Source of the DNA: Streptosporangium subroseum
GTDB taxonomy: Bacteria; Actinomycetota; Actinomycetes; Streptosporangiales; Streptosporangiaceae
DNA: 64,000 bases
Assembly (NCBI RefSeq): GCF_900188345.1
Contig: NZ_FZOD01000036.1
Location: forward strand, 30,007-94,006
Direction of reading: 5' to 3'
How positions within the stretch are numbered: the first letter of the stretch is position 1; each line of letters starts with the position of its first letter. Made by a program: the position numbers and the translations under genes. The notes under the pieces were generated by a model that was not told where the DNA came from, did not search any database, and worked only from the letters and a program-made list of their open reading frames with translations. Of the stretch, positions 9,257-18,723 are shown piece by piece.

Positions 9257-9337
9257 TTGAGGAACAGCGAAGAGAAAACGTACGCCGACGATTCTTTTTT
9301 TCGGACGCCGTGGTACCCGGGTCCGAGATGCTCGCAT

Positions 9338-11092
9338 TCAGGGGAAGATCGTGAGCTTGCCGTGGGTCTGGCCCGCCTCGCTCCTGCGGTGGACCAACGC
9401 GAGGTTGGACAGCGGGTGGGATTCGGCGACGTCGACGATGAGCGCGCCGGCGTCGAGGAGTTCGACAATGGCGCCCAGCTGCTTGGCGTCGTTGCGGGCG
9501 ACCATGTGGAGGGCGGTGACATCGGCGTCGGCGGGCGGCTCGACGGGGGTGGCGACGGAGACGATGACGCCGCCCGGCCGCAGAAGGGAGACCAGGTTCG
9601 CCGCGGCCTCGGGGGAGATCGGAGCGAGGTTCACGACGGCATCGACCGGGCCGTCCAGCGCATCTGCGAGAGCGGTGGTCGTGTAGTCGATGATCTGGTC
9701 GGCGCCGTACTTGCTGACCGCCGCGGCGCTGCGGCCGCTGGCCGTGGCGACCACTGTCGCACCGGCGTGCCTGGCGAGCTGGACGGCGAACACTCCCACG
9801 CCGCCACCGGCGCCGTTGATGAGCACGCGCTGGCCCGCGGTGATGTGGGCGTGCTCGAACAGCACCTGCCAGGCGGTGAGCGCGGCTACCGGGATCGCGG
9901 CCGCGTCGGTGAGGGGAACAGTGGCAGGCGCCTTGACCAGCACGCCCACCGGAGCGGCGACGTACTCGGCCGCGGCGCCGCCCGCGTCGAGACGGCCGAT
10001 GACCCGGTCGCCCACGGCCGGCCCCTCCACGTCGTCGCCGACCTCGACGATCGTGCCGGAGACGTCCCAGCCAAGGGTGTAGGGCAGGTCCACCGGCAGC
10101 ACGGCTCGCAGCATCCCTGACCGCAGCGCCATCTCCGAAGGATTGAACGAGGTGGCGGCGACCCGGATCAGGACCTCGCCCGGCCCGGGGGCGGGCCGCG
10201 GTACTTCTTCGTATCGGATGACGGAGGCATCGCCGTACTCATGGATGCGGGCGGCCTTCATCGTGTCGCGGAACTCGCCCGCGTGGTCGGTCACCCAGGT
10301 GCGGAACGTGCGGGCCGGGGCTCCGGTGACCTCTGCCACCGTGGCCGTGGTCGCTCTCGGCTCGGTCACCATCTCGGCCTGGGCCTGGAGGATGCCGTCC
10401 ACGGCCGCGGGTGGCCAGCCTCGGGTGAGCATCTGCTGCCGCGCGGTCTGCGGCGAGGTCTCCTCCCAGTGCACCGGGCGGCCGATCACCTCCCCGATGA
10501 TGCTCGCCTGCTCGGCCTGGGTCAGTATCTCGGGCCCGGTCAGCTCATAGATCGCGCCGTTGTGCCCGTCGCCGACGAGCGCGTGCACCGCGACCGCCGC
10601 GAGGTCCCGCTCGTGCAGCGGGGGCATGGCGGCCGCGCCGTACGGCCCGCGCACGACTGCCTCGGCGCGGATCTGCCCGGCCCACCGCAGGGCGTTGGCC
10701 GCGAAGGCGTGCGGTCGCAGGAACGTCCATTCCAGCCCGGACCGCTCGATCAGCTGCTCGACCTGTCGTTCGTGGTCGCGTACGGCCGCCGAAGACAGGT
10801 AGACGACGCGGCGGGCATGCGCGGCGACCACCTCCAGAACCGCGGGCATCCCCTCGGCCGTGGCGAACGGCCAGAGGAGAAACACGGTCTCGATCCCATC
10901 CAGGGACGTGTGCAGGGTGTGCGGATCGGCCAGGTCGCCCCGCACGACCTCGACGCCGTCCGGAAGGCCGGCCGCTTCGGGATCGCGGGCCAGCGCGCGA
11001 ACCTCGGCCCCTGCCTCCAGCAACTGCGCCACGACCTGCCGGCCGACCGTGCCGGTCGCCCCGATCACCAGAATCTTGCGTTGCCCCGGCAT
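9338..11092 (-). CDS. NmrA-like domain fused to quinone oxidoreductase
   Basis: 584 residues from the ATG at 11092, chosen over an upstream in-frame start because GGGAG lies just upstream and the Rossmann motif ILVIGATGTVGRQVVAQLLEAGA begins at residue 6. Residues 1 to about 280 are an NmrA/SDR-type NAD(P)-binding domain resembling NAD(P)H:quinone oxidoreductase type 2 proteins. From residue 285 (KAARIHEYG) to the end is a complete zinc-independent quinone oxidoreductase of the medium-chain dehydrogenase superfamily, with GWDVSGTIVEVGDDVEG and the NADPH motif INGAGGGVGVFAVQLARHAGA. The two domains are normally separate proteins. The junction contains an internal ATGA, as if two overlapping genes fused. 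The gene is divergent from an AraC regulator. Role in quinone or enone detoxification is inferred. Confidence 0.85.
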   Translation of the reverse strand: MPGQRKILVIGATGTVGRQVVAQLLEAGAEVRALARDPEAAGLPDGVEVVRGDLADPHTLHTSLDGIETVFLLWPFATAEGMPAVLEVVAAHARRVVYLSSAAVRDHERQVEQLIERSGLEWTFLRPHAFAANALRWAGQIRAEAVVRGPYGAAAMPPLHERDLAAVAVHALVGDGHNGAIYELTGPEILTQAEQASIIGEVIGRPVHWEETSPQTARQQMLTRGWPPAAVDGILQAQAEMVTEPRATTATVAEVTGAPARTFRTWVTDHAGEFRDTMKAARIHEYGDASVIRYEEVPRPAPGPGEVLIRVAATSFNPSEMALRSGMLRAVLPVDLPYTLGWDVSGTIVEVGDDVEGPAVGDRVIGRLDAGGAAAEYVAAPVGVLVKAPATVPLTDAAAIPVAALTAWQVLFEHAHITAGQRVLINGAGGGVGVFAVQLARHAGATVVATASGRSAAAVSKYGADQIIDYTTTALADALDGPVDAVVNLAPISPEAAANLVSLLRPGGVIVSVATPVEPPADADVTALHMVARNDAKQLGAIVELLDAGALIVDVAESHPLSNLALVHRRSEAGQTHGKLTIFP

Positions 11093-11222
11093 GAAAGACT
11101 CCCAATGGTTGATCACTTTGTGTGCGCTCAACTCTATGAGGATGAAGAGAGACACCCAATGCGTTAAAATCTCATATTTATACGCGTGAGTCTTCTTAGA
11201 GCTGTCGAGATAGACTCTCTCT
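11093..11222. promoter_or_regulatory. Divergent promoter region, oxidoreductase/AraC
   Basis: A 130-bp intergenic region, notably AT-rich against its surroundings (for example GTTAAAATCTCATATTTATA near 11163), lies between the divergent fusion oxidoreductase and AraC-type genes. AGAG/CTCT elements flank GCTGTCGAGATAG close to the AraC start. It probably holds both promoters and the AraC binding site; no exact boxes can be assigned. Confidence 0.6.
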
Positions 11223-12251
11223 GTGGACGTACTCAGCGATGTGATCACCGCGATGCGCGCCGGGGAACCCCGCTCGGCGCGCGTTCAATGGCACGCCCCC
11301 TGGGGGCAGCGGTTCCCCACCGTGCGCGGCTCCGCCGGCTTTCAAGTGATCTTGCAGGGATCGTGCCGACTGATCCCCCCGGACGGCGGCGCCCCCATCG
11401 CGTTGAACGTCGGCGACGTGGTGTTCCTGCCCCACGGAAGCGGCTACGCGCTGGCCGACAGCCCTGCCACCCCGCTGACCGAACCCGCCTGCGACCCACT
11501 GAACGACCCCCGATTCCAAGACCGCTACGCCTCCGCGACCGTGGGGAAGACCGGACAGGACGACTCGCAGGCGATCACCGTGACCCTCTGCGGTGGATAC
11601 CGGCTCGACCCCAGCCGAGCCCATCCGCTCCTGGGCGACCTGCCCGAGATCGTCCACCTGCCCGCTCGCCTCGGGCACCGCCCCGAACTGCGCGCCGCCG
11701 TCGACCTCCTCGCCGGCGAACTCGACAACCCCCGCCTCGGCGTGGACACCATCGTGCCCGCCCTGCTCGACATGCTGCTGCTCTACATCCTGCGCGCCTG
11801 GTTCGACGAACAGTCCGAACGCGGCACGACCACCGGCTGGGCCGCGGCACTGGGCGACCCGGCGATCAGCGCCGCACTGCACGCCCTCCACCGCGACCCC
11901 GCATTCCCCTGGACGGTCGAGACCCTCGGCATCCAGGCGAGACTGTCCAGGGCGGCTTTCTCCCGCCGCTTCACCACCCTGATCGGCCAGCCGCCCCTCA
12001 CCTACCTGACCTGGTGGCGCATGACCACCGCCGCCCGGCTTCTGCGCGAGTCCGACACCTCACTCAGCGAGGTGGCCACCCGGATCGGCTACACCTCGGA
12101 GTTCGCCTTCGCCACCGCCTTCAAACGGGAGTACGGCACCGCACCCGGCAAATACCGACGACAGAGCCGAGCGGAAACCCAGAGCAGCGAACTCGACGTA
12201 ACGGCACCACGACCAGCGGCCACCTCATCGGTGGGCAGCACCGCACGATGA
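11223..12251 (+). CDS. AraC family regulator with cupin sensor domain
   Basis: 342 residues from a GTG start. The N-terminal half is a cupin-type sensor domain (ARVQWHAPWGQRFP, LNVGDVVFLPHGSGYAL), as in AraC proteins with a cupin_6 domain. The C-terminal 100 residues hold two helix-turn-helix motifs (TVETLGIQARLSRAAFSRRF and SLSEVATRIGYTSEFAFATAFKREYG). It is divergent from the NmrA-quinone oxidoreductase gene, the standard arrangement for a regulator of its neighbour. Ligand unknown. Its stop codon lies in a hairpin. Confidence 0.92.
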   Translation: MDVLSDVITAMRAGEPRSARVQWHAPWGQRFPTVRGSAGFQVILQGSCRLIPPDGGAPIALNVGDVVFLPHGSGYALADSPATPLTEPACDPLNDPRFQDRYASATVGKTGQDDSQAITVTLCGGYRLDPSRAHPLLGDLPEIVHLPARLGHRPELRAAVDLLAGELDNPRLGVDTIVPALLDMLLLYILRAWFDEQSERGTTTGWAAALGDPAISAALHALHRDPAFPWTVETLGIQARLSRAAFSRRFTTLIGQPPLTYLTWWRMTTAARLLRESDTSLSEVATRIGYTSEFAFATAFKREYGTAPGKYRRQSRAETQSSELDVTAPRPAATSSVGSTAR

Positions 12252-12266
12252 TCAAAACTGATCATC
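12247..12266 (+). terminator. Hairpin over araC-type gene stop codon
   Basis: A perfect 8-bp inverted repeat, GATGATCA and TGATCATC around an AAAC loop, includes the stop codon of the AraC-type gene. No U-tract follows, so it may be a stability or attenuation structure rather than a classical intrinsic terminator. Confidence 0.5.
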
Positions 12267-12302
12267 GGCCTCCTCGCCCGCGTATCCAGCCGATAAAGGA
12301 AG

Positions 12303-12440
12303 ACCGCCCACCCCCAGCTCCGGCACCGCCCGAGAATCTCCCTGACGTGGGCTGACCTGGAACCGCCCACAGGTTCCGGCGCCGCCAGGGGGCCTCCTTG
12401 ACGTGGACTGATCCGGAATACCGCCTATATGCCGGTCGTT
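12303..12440 (+). repeat. Repeat family R1, second locus
   Basis: About two and a half imperfect copies with a period near 56 bp, marked by CCTGACGTGGGCTGACC (12342) and CCTTGACGTGGACTGATCC (12397) separated by an ACCGCCCAC...TTCCGGCGCCGCC stretch. It is the same family as at 9172-9256, ends about 40 bp before the SARP-type start, and may carry part of that promoter region. Confidence 0.7.
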
Positions 12441-12482
12441 GGTCGGTCTGGGGTTTGCGGTCGGTTTCGGAGGGGGTCCCCG

Positions 12483-14321
12483 GTGGGCGAACGGCTGCGA
12501 TTCGAGGTGCTCGGTCCGGTGCGCGCCTGGCGCGGCGACGACGAGATCGAGCTGGGCTCCCCGCAGCAGCGGGCGATCCTCGCGATCCTCCTGCTGCAGG
12601 TCGGCACCCCCGCCTCGCCCGACCAGCTGATCGCAGCGATCTGGGGTGGTGCCGCGCCACGTGCCGCGATCGGCATGGTCCGCTCGTACGTGTCCCGGCT
12701 GCGCCGAGTGCTCGACCCCGGCCATCCGGCCGCGGTGATCGAGTCGATGGGCGGCGGCTACGCGCTGCGCGCAGAGGACCTCGACCTCACCGAGTTCCAG
12801 CGGCGGCTCGGCGTCGCCAGGGAGGCCCGCCGCGCCGGTGACGTGCCCGCGGCGGCGACCGAGCTGCGCACCGCGCTCGGCCTGTGGCACGGCACGCCGC
12901 TCGCCGGCGTCAACGGTGACTACGCCGAATTCGAACGTACCCGGCTCGGGCAGCTGCGGCTCACGGCGATCGAGGACCTGGCGGCGGCCGACATCGAGTC
13001 GGGCCGGCACGTCGAGGCGGCCGCCGGGCTCGCGGAGGTGATCGCTGAGCAGCCGCTGCGGGAACGGCCGCGCGAGCTGCTGATGCTCGCCCTCTACCGG
13101 TCCGGCCGGCAGGCCGACGCGCTGGCCGTGTTCGAGCAGGTGCGGCGATTGCTCTCCGACGAGCTGGGCCTGGACCCCGGCCCGGACCTACGGGAGATGC
13201 AGCGGCGGATTCTTGTGTCCGACCCGGCGCTGGTCGGCCCCGCCGTACCGGCGCAGGCGGCCACGCCGTCGCGTAACCCCACGCAGCTGCCGCCGGACGT
13301 ACCGGACTTCGTCGGCCGCGACGAGCCGCGGTCCCGCATGGCCGACGCCCTGACCCCGTCCGGCGCGAGCGTGCCGGTGATCGGTGTCGAGGGGCTCGCC
13401 GGCGTCGGCAAGACGACTCTCGCGGTGCACGTCGGGCACGCGGTCGCCGCCGGTTTCCCCGACGGTCAACTGTTCGTCGACCTCGGCGTGGCCACGGAGC
13501 CGCTGGCCGAGCTGCTGCGTGGCATCGGCGTGCCGGACACGGGGCTGCCCGAGTCGTTCAGCGAGCGCGTGGCGTTGTGGCGGACGCTGACCACCGGTCG
13601 CCGGCTGCTCGTCGTGCTGGACGACGCCCGCGACGCCGAGCAGGTGCGGCGGCTGCTGCCGGGCTCCGGCGGGTCCGCGGTCGTGATCACCGCGCGGCAG
13701 CGGCTGTACGGCCTGGCGTACGTGCACTGGCTGAAGCTGGGCGGGCTGGACGAGGACGACTCGGTCGCCCTGCTGGAACGGATCATCGGCGCCGACCGGG
13801 TGCGGCCGGAGCCGGCGGACATCCGCGAGATGGTCCGGCGCACCGCCGGCCTGCCGCAGGTGCTGCAGGTGCTCGGCACGCGGATCGCCTCGCGGCCGGG
13901 ATGGACCATCGCGGAGGCGAAGCGGCGGCTCGGCAGGCCCGACCCCGGCTCGGAGGTGCTCCCGCCGGAGTGCGGGGCCATCGAGCGGCCGTACGCGTCA
14001 GTGATGGAGCAGCTGTCACCCGCGCAGGCGAGGGCGTTCCGGCTGCTCTCTCTCGCGGACGGGCCGGACATCTCTTCCGCCGCCGCCTCGGCCGCGCTGG
14101 ACCTGCCGCTCGGCGACACCACGGCGCTGCTGGAGTCTCTCGTGGACATGCACCTGCTGGAGCCCGTGGGTCTGGACCGGTACCACTACCACGAGCCGCT
14201 GCGGGAGTTCGCCCGCAGTCGCGCGTTCGCCGACGACGGTCCCGAGGCGAGCCAGGCGGCGCTGACCAGACTCGTCCGGTTCCACCGCGCCGAGGAGGGC
14301 CGGCTCCGCGCCGGTGTCTGA
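12483..14321 (+). CDS. AfsR/SARP family regulator with NB-ARC ATPase
   Basis: 612 residues from GTG 12483, chosen because a strong GGAGGGGG site lies six bases upstream and the SARP domain starts at once (RLRFEVLGPVRAWRGDDEIE). Order: OmpR-like winged helix (about 1-90), bacterial transcriptional activation domain (about 95-240, including ELGLDPGPDLREMQRRIL), linker, then an NB-ARC-type ATPase with Walker A GVEGLAGVGKTTLAV and a Walker B-like LLVVLDDARDAEQ. It ends after the winged-helix part of the ATPase module and lacks the TPR array of full-length AfsR-type proteins, so it is a short version. SARP proteins usually activate secondary metabolism or stress genes; its targets are not evident here. 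Confidence 0.9.
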   Translation: MGERLRFEVLGPVRAWRGDDEIELGSPQQRAILAILLLQVGTPASPDQLIAAIWGGAAPRAAIGMVRSYVSRLRRVLDPGHPAAVIESMGGGYALRAEDLDLTEFQRRLGVAREARRAGDVPAAATELRTALGLWHGTPLAGVNGDYAEFERTRLGQLRLTAIEDLAAADIESGRHVEAAAGLAEVIAEQPLRERPRELLMLALYRSGRQADALAVFEQVRRLLSDELGLDPGPDLREMQRRILVSDPALVGPAVPAQAATPSRNPTQLPPDVPDFVGRDEPRSRMADALTPSGASVPVIGVEGLAGVGKTTLAVHVGHAVAAGFPDGQLFVDLGVATEPLAELLRGIGVPDTGLPESFSERVALWRTLTTGRRLLVVLDDARDAEQVRRLLPGSGGSAVVITARQRLYGLAYVHWLKLGGLDEDDSVALLERIIGADRVRPEPADIREMVRRTAGLPQVLQVLGTRIASRPGWTIAEAKRRLGRPDPGSEVLPPECGAIERPYASVMEQLSPAQARAFRLLSLADGPDISSAAASAALDLPLGDTTALLESLVDMHLLEPVGLDRYHYHEPLREFARSRAFADDGPEASQAALTRLVRFHRAEEGRLRAGV

Positions 14322-14656
14322 AGCGACCCGGTTCCCGCTCGGCGCCCTCGCTTCTCGTGTCGTGTTCCGTCATCTGTCTGGAATACGCCATCCCCGGAGA
14401 AGCCTCCTGCCGCCGAGCTCCGAGCCGCAGTCAGGACGAGTAAAACCGCAGGTCAACACATCTTTCACGAGGCCCTGACCCCGGCGGACCCATGCGCCTG
14501 CCGCGAGCGAATGTTAAACCCTCATGACATTTTTCATCCTTTATTACAAGCAAATGCAACATGAATTCATTATTCTCCCCGTGGATACCTAAAGATCCCT
14601 TATCGCCCATTTTGCTTCCCCCCCGCGGGCATCCCCATGCCCGTGAAGGAGATCGT
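14322..14656. promoter_or_regulatory. AT-rich leader of the subtilase gene
   Basis: 335 bp without a supported gene. Positions 14515-14620 are strikingly AT-rich for this genome (ACATTTTTCATCCTTTATTA near 14525) and likely hold the protease promoter. A short hairpin, GGGCAT CCCC ATGCCC at 14628-14643, sits directly before the AAGGAG ribosome binding site and could affect initiation. Confidence 0.5.
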
Positions 14657-17600
14657 GTGTTCACAGCCCGCCCCTGGCGAATGGCCCTGATCGGGACCAT
14701 CGCCGTCGCCTTCCTGATCCCCCACGGCGTGGCGTACAGCGCCACGCAGGCCGCACCCGAACGCGACAAGATCGACCGGGTGGTCCAGGCCGACCTGTCC
14801 ACGGACGACAAGGCCACCTTCTGGGTCCGCCTGAAGGACGATGCCGACCTGCGGACGGCGCGTACGGCGAAGACCAAGGCCGAGAAGGGCAAGCAGGTCT
14901 ACCGGGTGAAGACGGAGACCGCCGCCTCCTCGCAGACGAACCTGCGCAAGCTCCTCAAGGCCGCGCACGCCGACTTCACCCCGTTCTGGATCGTCAACGC
15001 CGTCAAGGTGACCGGTGACGCGAAGCTGGCGGCCGAGATCGCCAAGCTCGCCGAGGTGACGGCGATCGAGCCGTCCCAGGTCGTCCCGCTGCCCGAGCCG
15101 CAGCCGGCCAAGGCGGTCAAGGCGACCGCCGCCTCCGTCGAGTGGAACATCGACCGCATCAACGCCCCCAAGGTGTGGGACGAACTCGGCGATCACGGCG
15201 AGGGCGTCGTCGTCGCCAACATCGACACCGGCGTGCAGTGGGACCACCCGTCGCTGATCTCCCACTACCGCGGCGCGAACCCCGGCGGCAGTGTCGACCA
15301 CGCCTACAACTGGTTCGACCCGGGCGGCGCATGCCCGACCGACGCGCCGTGTGACGACCGCGGCCACGGCACCCACACCATGGGCACCATGGTCGGCGGC
15401 GACGGCGGCGCCAACAACGTCGGCGTCGCCCCCGGAGCCAAGTGGATCGCGGCGAAGGCATGCTTCGCCGTCGGCGGGTGCCCGGACTGGGCCCTGCTCG
15501 CCGCCGGCCAGTGGATGCTCGCGCCCACCGACCTGAACGGCCAGAACCCGCGGCCCGACCTCGCGCCCGACGTCATCAATAACTCCTGGGGCGGGGCCGG
15601 CCTCAACCTCTGGTACGACGAGATGATCCGGGCCTGGGTCGCCGCCGGCATCTTCCCCGCCTTCTCCAACGGGAACGAGGCCTTGAAGTCGCCCAACCCC
15701 TGTGAGAGCACCGGCAACCCCGGCGGGGACATCGCCGCCTACAGCGTCGGAGCCTTCGACTCCAGCGGGCGCATCGGGGACTTCTCCTCCCGCGGTCCCG
15801 GCGAGAACGGCGAGATCAAGCCGAACATCACCGCACCGGGCGTGAACATCCGCTCGTCCTGGAACGACGGCGGCTACCGCCCCAACTCCGGTACGTCGAT
15901 GGCCGGTCCGCACGTCGCCGCCACGGTGGCGCTGATGTGGTCGATGTCGCCCAGCCTGAAGAACGACGTCGAGAACACCCGAGCCCTGCTCGACGGGACC
16001 GCGGCCGACGTCGACGACACGAGCTGCGGCGGCACCGCCGCGGACAACTACACCTGGGGCGAGGGCATGCTCGACGCCTACGCCGCGGTCAGGGCGACCC
16101 CGGCCGGAGAGCTGGGCACGCTGACCGGCACGGTCACCTCGGGCGGATCCCCGATGGCCGGCGTGACCGTCGGCGTCTCCGGACCGGTGAACCGTACGGT
16201 CACCACCGGGCAGGACGGGTCCTACACGCTGCCCCGCCTCCTGAGCGGCGACTACCAGGTCGGCTTCAAGAAGTTCGCCTACGACGACGTCACCGCGACC
16301 GTCACCGTCACGACCGACCAGACGATCACCGAGGACGCTTCGATGGTGGCGCAGGCCCTGAGCACGGTGTCCGGTACGGTCACCAGCGTCGGCCTGCCCC
16401 AGGTGGGCGCCACGGTCACCGCGGCGGGCACGCCGGCCGGTGCGGTCACCGACGCCCACGGCCACTACGAGCTCACACTGCCCCGCCAGGGCTTCGACCT
16501 GAGGGTCAACGCGGAGTCCCGGTGCACGCAGAACGCCACCGTGCCCGTCACGGTGACCGGTGACCTGACCAAGGACATCGAGCTGACGAGCTACACCGAC
16601 TCCTTCGGTTACACCTGCAGGAGCGGCACCGAGCCGTACGTCGAGGGCACCACCAAGGAGCCGCTCGGCGGTGACGACGAGAGCCAGAGGATCACGCTGC
16701 CGTTCGCCTTCCCGTTCTACGGCAAGACCTACACCAGCGGCGCGGTCGGCACCAACGGGTTCCTGACCTTCGGCACCAACACCTACTCCATCCCGAGCAA
16801 CACCTCTCTGCCCTCCGGAAACGACCCAAACGCTGCTATCTACCCGTACTGGGAAGACCTGGCGATGTGGGACGAGAGCGGGCTCTACACCGCCACCATC
16901 GGGACCGCACCGAACCGCACCTTCGTCGTGGAGTGGCGCAACGCGCAGTTCTACGACTCCGACGAGCACTTCTCGTTCGAGGCGCTGCTCGGTGAGGACG
17001 GTTCCATCGGGTATCGCTACCGCGGAATCGACACCACCCACGAGGCGGGCACGACCGCGACGATCGGCATCGAGAACGCGGACGGCACGGACGCGCTCCA
17101 GTACTCCCACCTCACCGATCCCAACCCCGCCATCGCCGACGGGCAGAGCCTGGACTTCGCCGCCCGGCGGCACGGGCTGGTGACCGGCACCGTCACCGAC
17201 GCCAACGACGGCAAGCCGCTGGCGGGCGCGACGGTCAAGGTGGGCGACGTGGCCACCCTCACCACCGGAGCCGACGGCACCTTCTTCGGGCAGATCCCCG
17301 CCGGCGACTACCAGATGGGGGTCTCGGAGGAGAACTACGGCACCCTCACCAAGGCGGTCACCATCACGGCCGGTGAGCGGAACCGGCTCGACACCGCCCT
17401 GACCACCGGCCGGGTGACGGCGTCGACCGGCGAGATCACCCTCGTGATGCCGCCCTCCTCCACCAGGAAGGGTACGGTCGAGCTGTCCAACCTGGGGGCC
17501 GACGCGGCGTACACCGCCGAGGTCGCCCCCGGCCAGAGCGGGCTCAGCGTGACTCCGGCCAGTGGGCAGATCAAGGCCGGCAGGTCCGTGACGCTGCAGG

Positions 17601-18205
17601 TCACCGCGTCCAGCGCGGGTGTCCAGCCGGGCAGCGTCCGCACCGGCACGCTGGTCGTGCGCTCGGCGAGCGGCCGCAACCCGGCGTTCCCGATCACCGT
17701 GTCCGTCGTGGTGCCGAAGTTCCAGGTCGCCGTCGAGGCCGGTGGCGACAGGAAGGTGACCGACGCCGCGGGCGACGTCTGGGCGGCCGACCGGAAGTAC
17801 ACGCCGGGCGGCTACGGCTACGTGGGCGACGGCACCAAGGCGCACACCTCCGGCAAGGACGTCAAGGGCACCGTCGAGCAGGCGCTCTACAGGAGCGCCC
17901 GCGAGGACGTGCGGGAGTACCGGTTCGACAAGGTTCCAGGCGGCGTCTACACCGTCGAACTGGGCTTCGCCGAGACCCGGAACAAGAAGCCGGGCAAGCG
18001 GGTCTTCGACGTCAGCATCGAGGGCAAGATCGCGATCTCGGCGCTCGACCTCGCCCGGGAGGCCGGAGAGAACACCGCGGTCAGCCGCCAGTACACGGTG
18101 AAGGTCACCGACGGCCGGCTCGACGTGGGGTTCACGGCGCGGAAGGGCGATCCCATCGTCAACTCCATCCGCGTCAGCGAGCGTCCCGACAAGACCGCCC
18201 AATAG
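14657..18205 (+). CDS. Secreted S8 family subtilisin-like protease
   Basis: 1182 residues from GTG 14657, which has AAGGAG at proper spacing and begins a classic signal peptide (about residues 1-35: basic start, hydrophobic core, AYSATQA). An I9-like propeptide covers about 40-155. The peptidase domain shows Asp190 in NIDTGVQ, His237 in GHGTHT and Ser414 in GTSMAGPH. Three carboxypeptidase-regulatory-like beta domains follow (for example LGTLTGTVTSGGSPMAGVTV and LVTGTVTDANDGKPLAGATV), and the C-terminal 150 residues resemble a malectin-like carbohydrate-binding domain (GGYGYVGDG...YTVELGFAE). It probably digests extracellular protein and binds glycans. The stop codon lies in a short tandem duplication followed by a strong hairpin. 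Confidence 0.93.
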   Translation: MFTARPWRMALIGTIAVAFLIPHGVAYSATQAAPERDKIDRVVQADLSTDDKATFWVRLKDDADLRTARTAKTKAEKGKQVYRVKTETAASSQTNLRKLLKAAHADFTPFWIVNAVKVTGDAKLAAEIAKLAEVTAIEPSQVVPLPEPQPAKAVKATAASVEWNIDRINAPKVWDELGDHGEGVVVANIDTGVQWDHPSLISHYRGANPGGSVDHAYNWFDPGGACPTDAPCDDRGHGTHTMGTMVGGDGGANNVGVAPGAKWIAAKACFAVGGCPDWALLAAGQWMLAPTDLNGQNPRPDLAPDVINNSWGGAGLNLWYDEMIRAWVAAGIFPAFSNGNEALKSPNPCESTGNPGGDIAAYSVGAFDSSGRIGDFSSRGPGENGEIKPNITAPGVNIRSSWNDGGYRPNSGTSMAGPHVAATVALMWSMSPSLKNDVENTRALLDGTAADVDDTSCGGTAADNYTWGEGMLDAYAAVRATPAGELGTLTGTVTSGGSPMAGVTVGVSGPVNRTVTTGQDGSYTLPRLLSGDYQVGFKKFAYDDVTATVTVTTDQTITEDASMVAQALSTVSGTVTSVGLPQVGATVTAAGTPAGAVTDAHGHYELTLPRQGFDLRVNAESRCTQNATVPVTVTGDLTKDIELTSYTDSFGYTCRSGTEPYVEGTTKEPLGGDDESQRITLPFAFPFYGKTYTSGAVGTNGFLTFGTNTYSIPSNTSLPSGNDPNAAIYPYWEDLAMWDESGLYTATIGTAPNRTFVVEWRNAQFYDSDEHFSFEALLGEDGSIGYRYRGIDTTHEAGTTATIGIENADGTDALQYSHLTDPNPAIADGQSLDFAARRHGLVTGTVTDANDGKPLAGATVKVGDVATLTTGADGTFFGQIPAGDYQMGVSEENYGTLTKAVTITAGERNRLDTALTTGRVTASTGEITLVMPPSSTRKGTVELSNLGADAAYTAEVAPGQSGLSVTPASGQIKAGRSVTLQVTASSAGVQPGSVRTGTLVVRSASGRNPAFPITVSVVVPKFQVAVEAGGDRKVTDAAGDVWAADRKYTPGGYGYVGDGTKAHTSGKDVKGTVEQALYRSAREDVREYRFDKVPGGVYTVELGFAETRNKKPGKRVFDVSIEGKIAISALDLAREAGENTAVSRQYTVKVTDGRLDVGFTARKGDPIVNSIRVSERPDKTAQ

Positions 18206-18284
18206 GCGCACCCGCACCGTCGACCGGCCCGTCCCGACAGGGTCGCCCGGTAGGCGCACCCGCACGTCAACCGGCCCGTCCCGC
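18183..18284 (+). repeat. Tandem duplication across subtilase stop codon
   Basis: Two copies of a 47-48 bp segment (from 18183 and 18231), each starting CGTCCCGACA and containing AGGCGCACCCGCAC, plus a third partial copy CGTCCCGC. The stop codon is in the first copy, so the end of the reading frame itself has been duplicated. Confidence 0.75.
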
Positions 18285-18305
18285 TTCGAGCGGGGCGGGC
18301 CGGTT
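18269..18305 (+). terminator. Intrinsic terminator hairpin after subtilase gene
   Basis: A long GC stem, AACCGGCCCGTCCCGC against GCGGGGCGGGCCGGTT around a TTCGA loop, with one G-T wobble pair. It separates the protease gene from the convergent HxlR gene and may serve both strands. Confidence 0.75.
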
Positions 18306-18321
18306 CCGTTGCGGATCGGTT

Positions 18322-18723
18322 CTAGGACTCCCGCGCCCCGTCGTACGTCTCGCGTGCCTCGAAGACGTCGTCCAGCCTGCTCTCGACCCACCGGCTCAGC
18401 GTCCACACCTGCTCGGCGACCTCGTGGCCCATGGGCGTCAGCGAGTAGTCGACGCGCGGTGGGATGACGGGCTTGGCGTCGCGGTGGACGAAGCCGTCGC
18501 GTTCGAGGGCCTGAAGGGTCTGCGCGAGCATCTTCTCGCTCACCCCTCCGACCTGGCGGCGCAGCTCGCTGAAACGGTACGAACGCTCCAGCAGCGCGGC
18601 CAGGACCAGCACGCCCCAGCGGCTGGTGACGTGTTCGAGCACCAGCCGTGAGGGGCATTCCGCGCGATTGACATCCGGCGGCGGCATGAGCGTCTCGGAC
18701 ACCGGCTGCTCCCTTACGTTCAT
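18322..18723 (-). CDS. HxlR family transcriptional regulator
   Basis: 133 residues. The HxlR winged-helix domain covers about residues 25-115 (VTSRWGVLVLAALLERSYRFSELRRQVGGVSEKML). It is divergent from a QorB-like quinone oxidoreductase gene, the same pairing as ytfH-ytfG in Escherichia coli. HxlR/DUF24 proteins often sense electrophiles or redox stress through a cysteine; the only Cys here is near residue 23 (AECPSR), a plausible sensing residue. It probably represses the divergent reductase. Confidence 0.9.
   Translation of the reverse strand: MNVREQPVSETLMPPPDVNRAECPSRLVLEHVTSRWGVLVLAALLERSYRFSELRRQVGGVSEKMLAQTLQALERDGFVHRDAKPVIPPRVDYSLTPMGHEVAEQVWTLSRWVESRLDDVFEARETYDGARES

Noticed and set aside
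14628..14643. Riboswitch before the secreted protease gene
   Set aside because: Only a short 6-bp stem is present; no conserved aptamer core was recognised.
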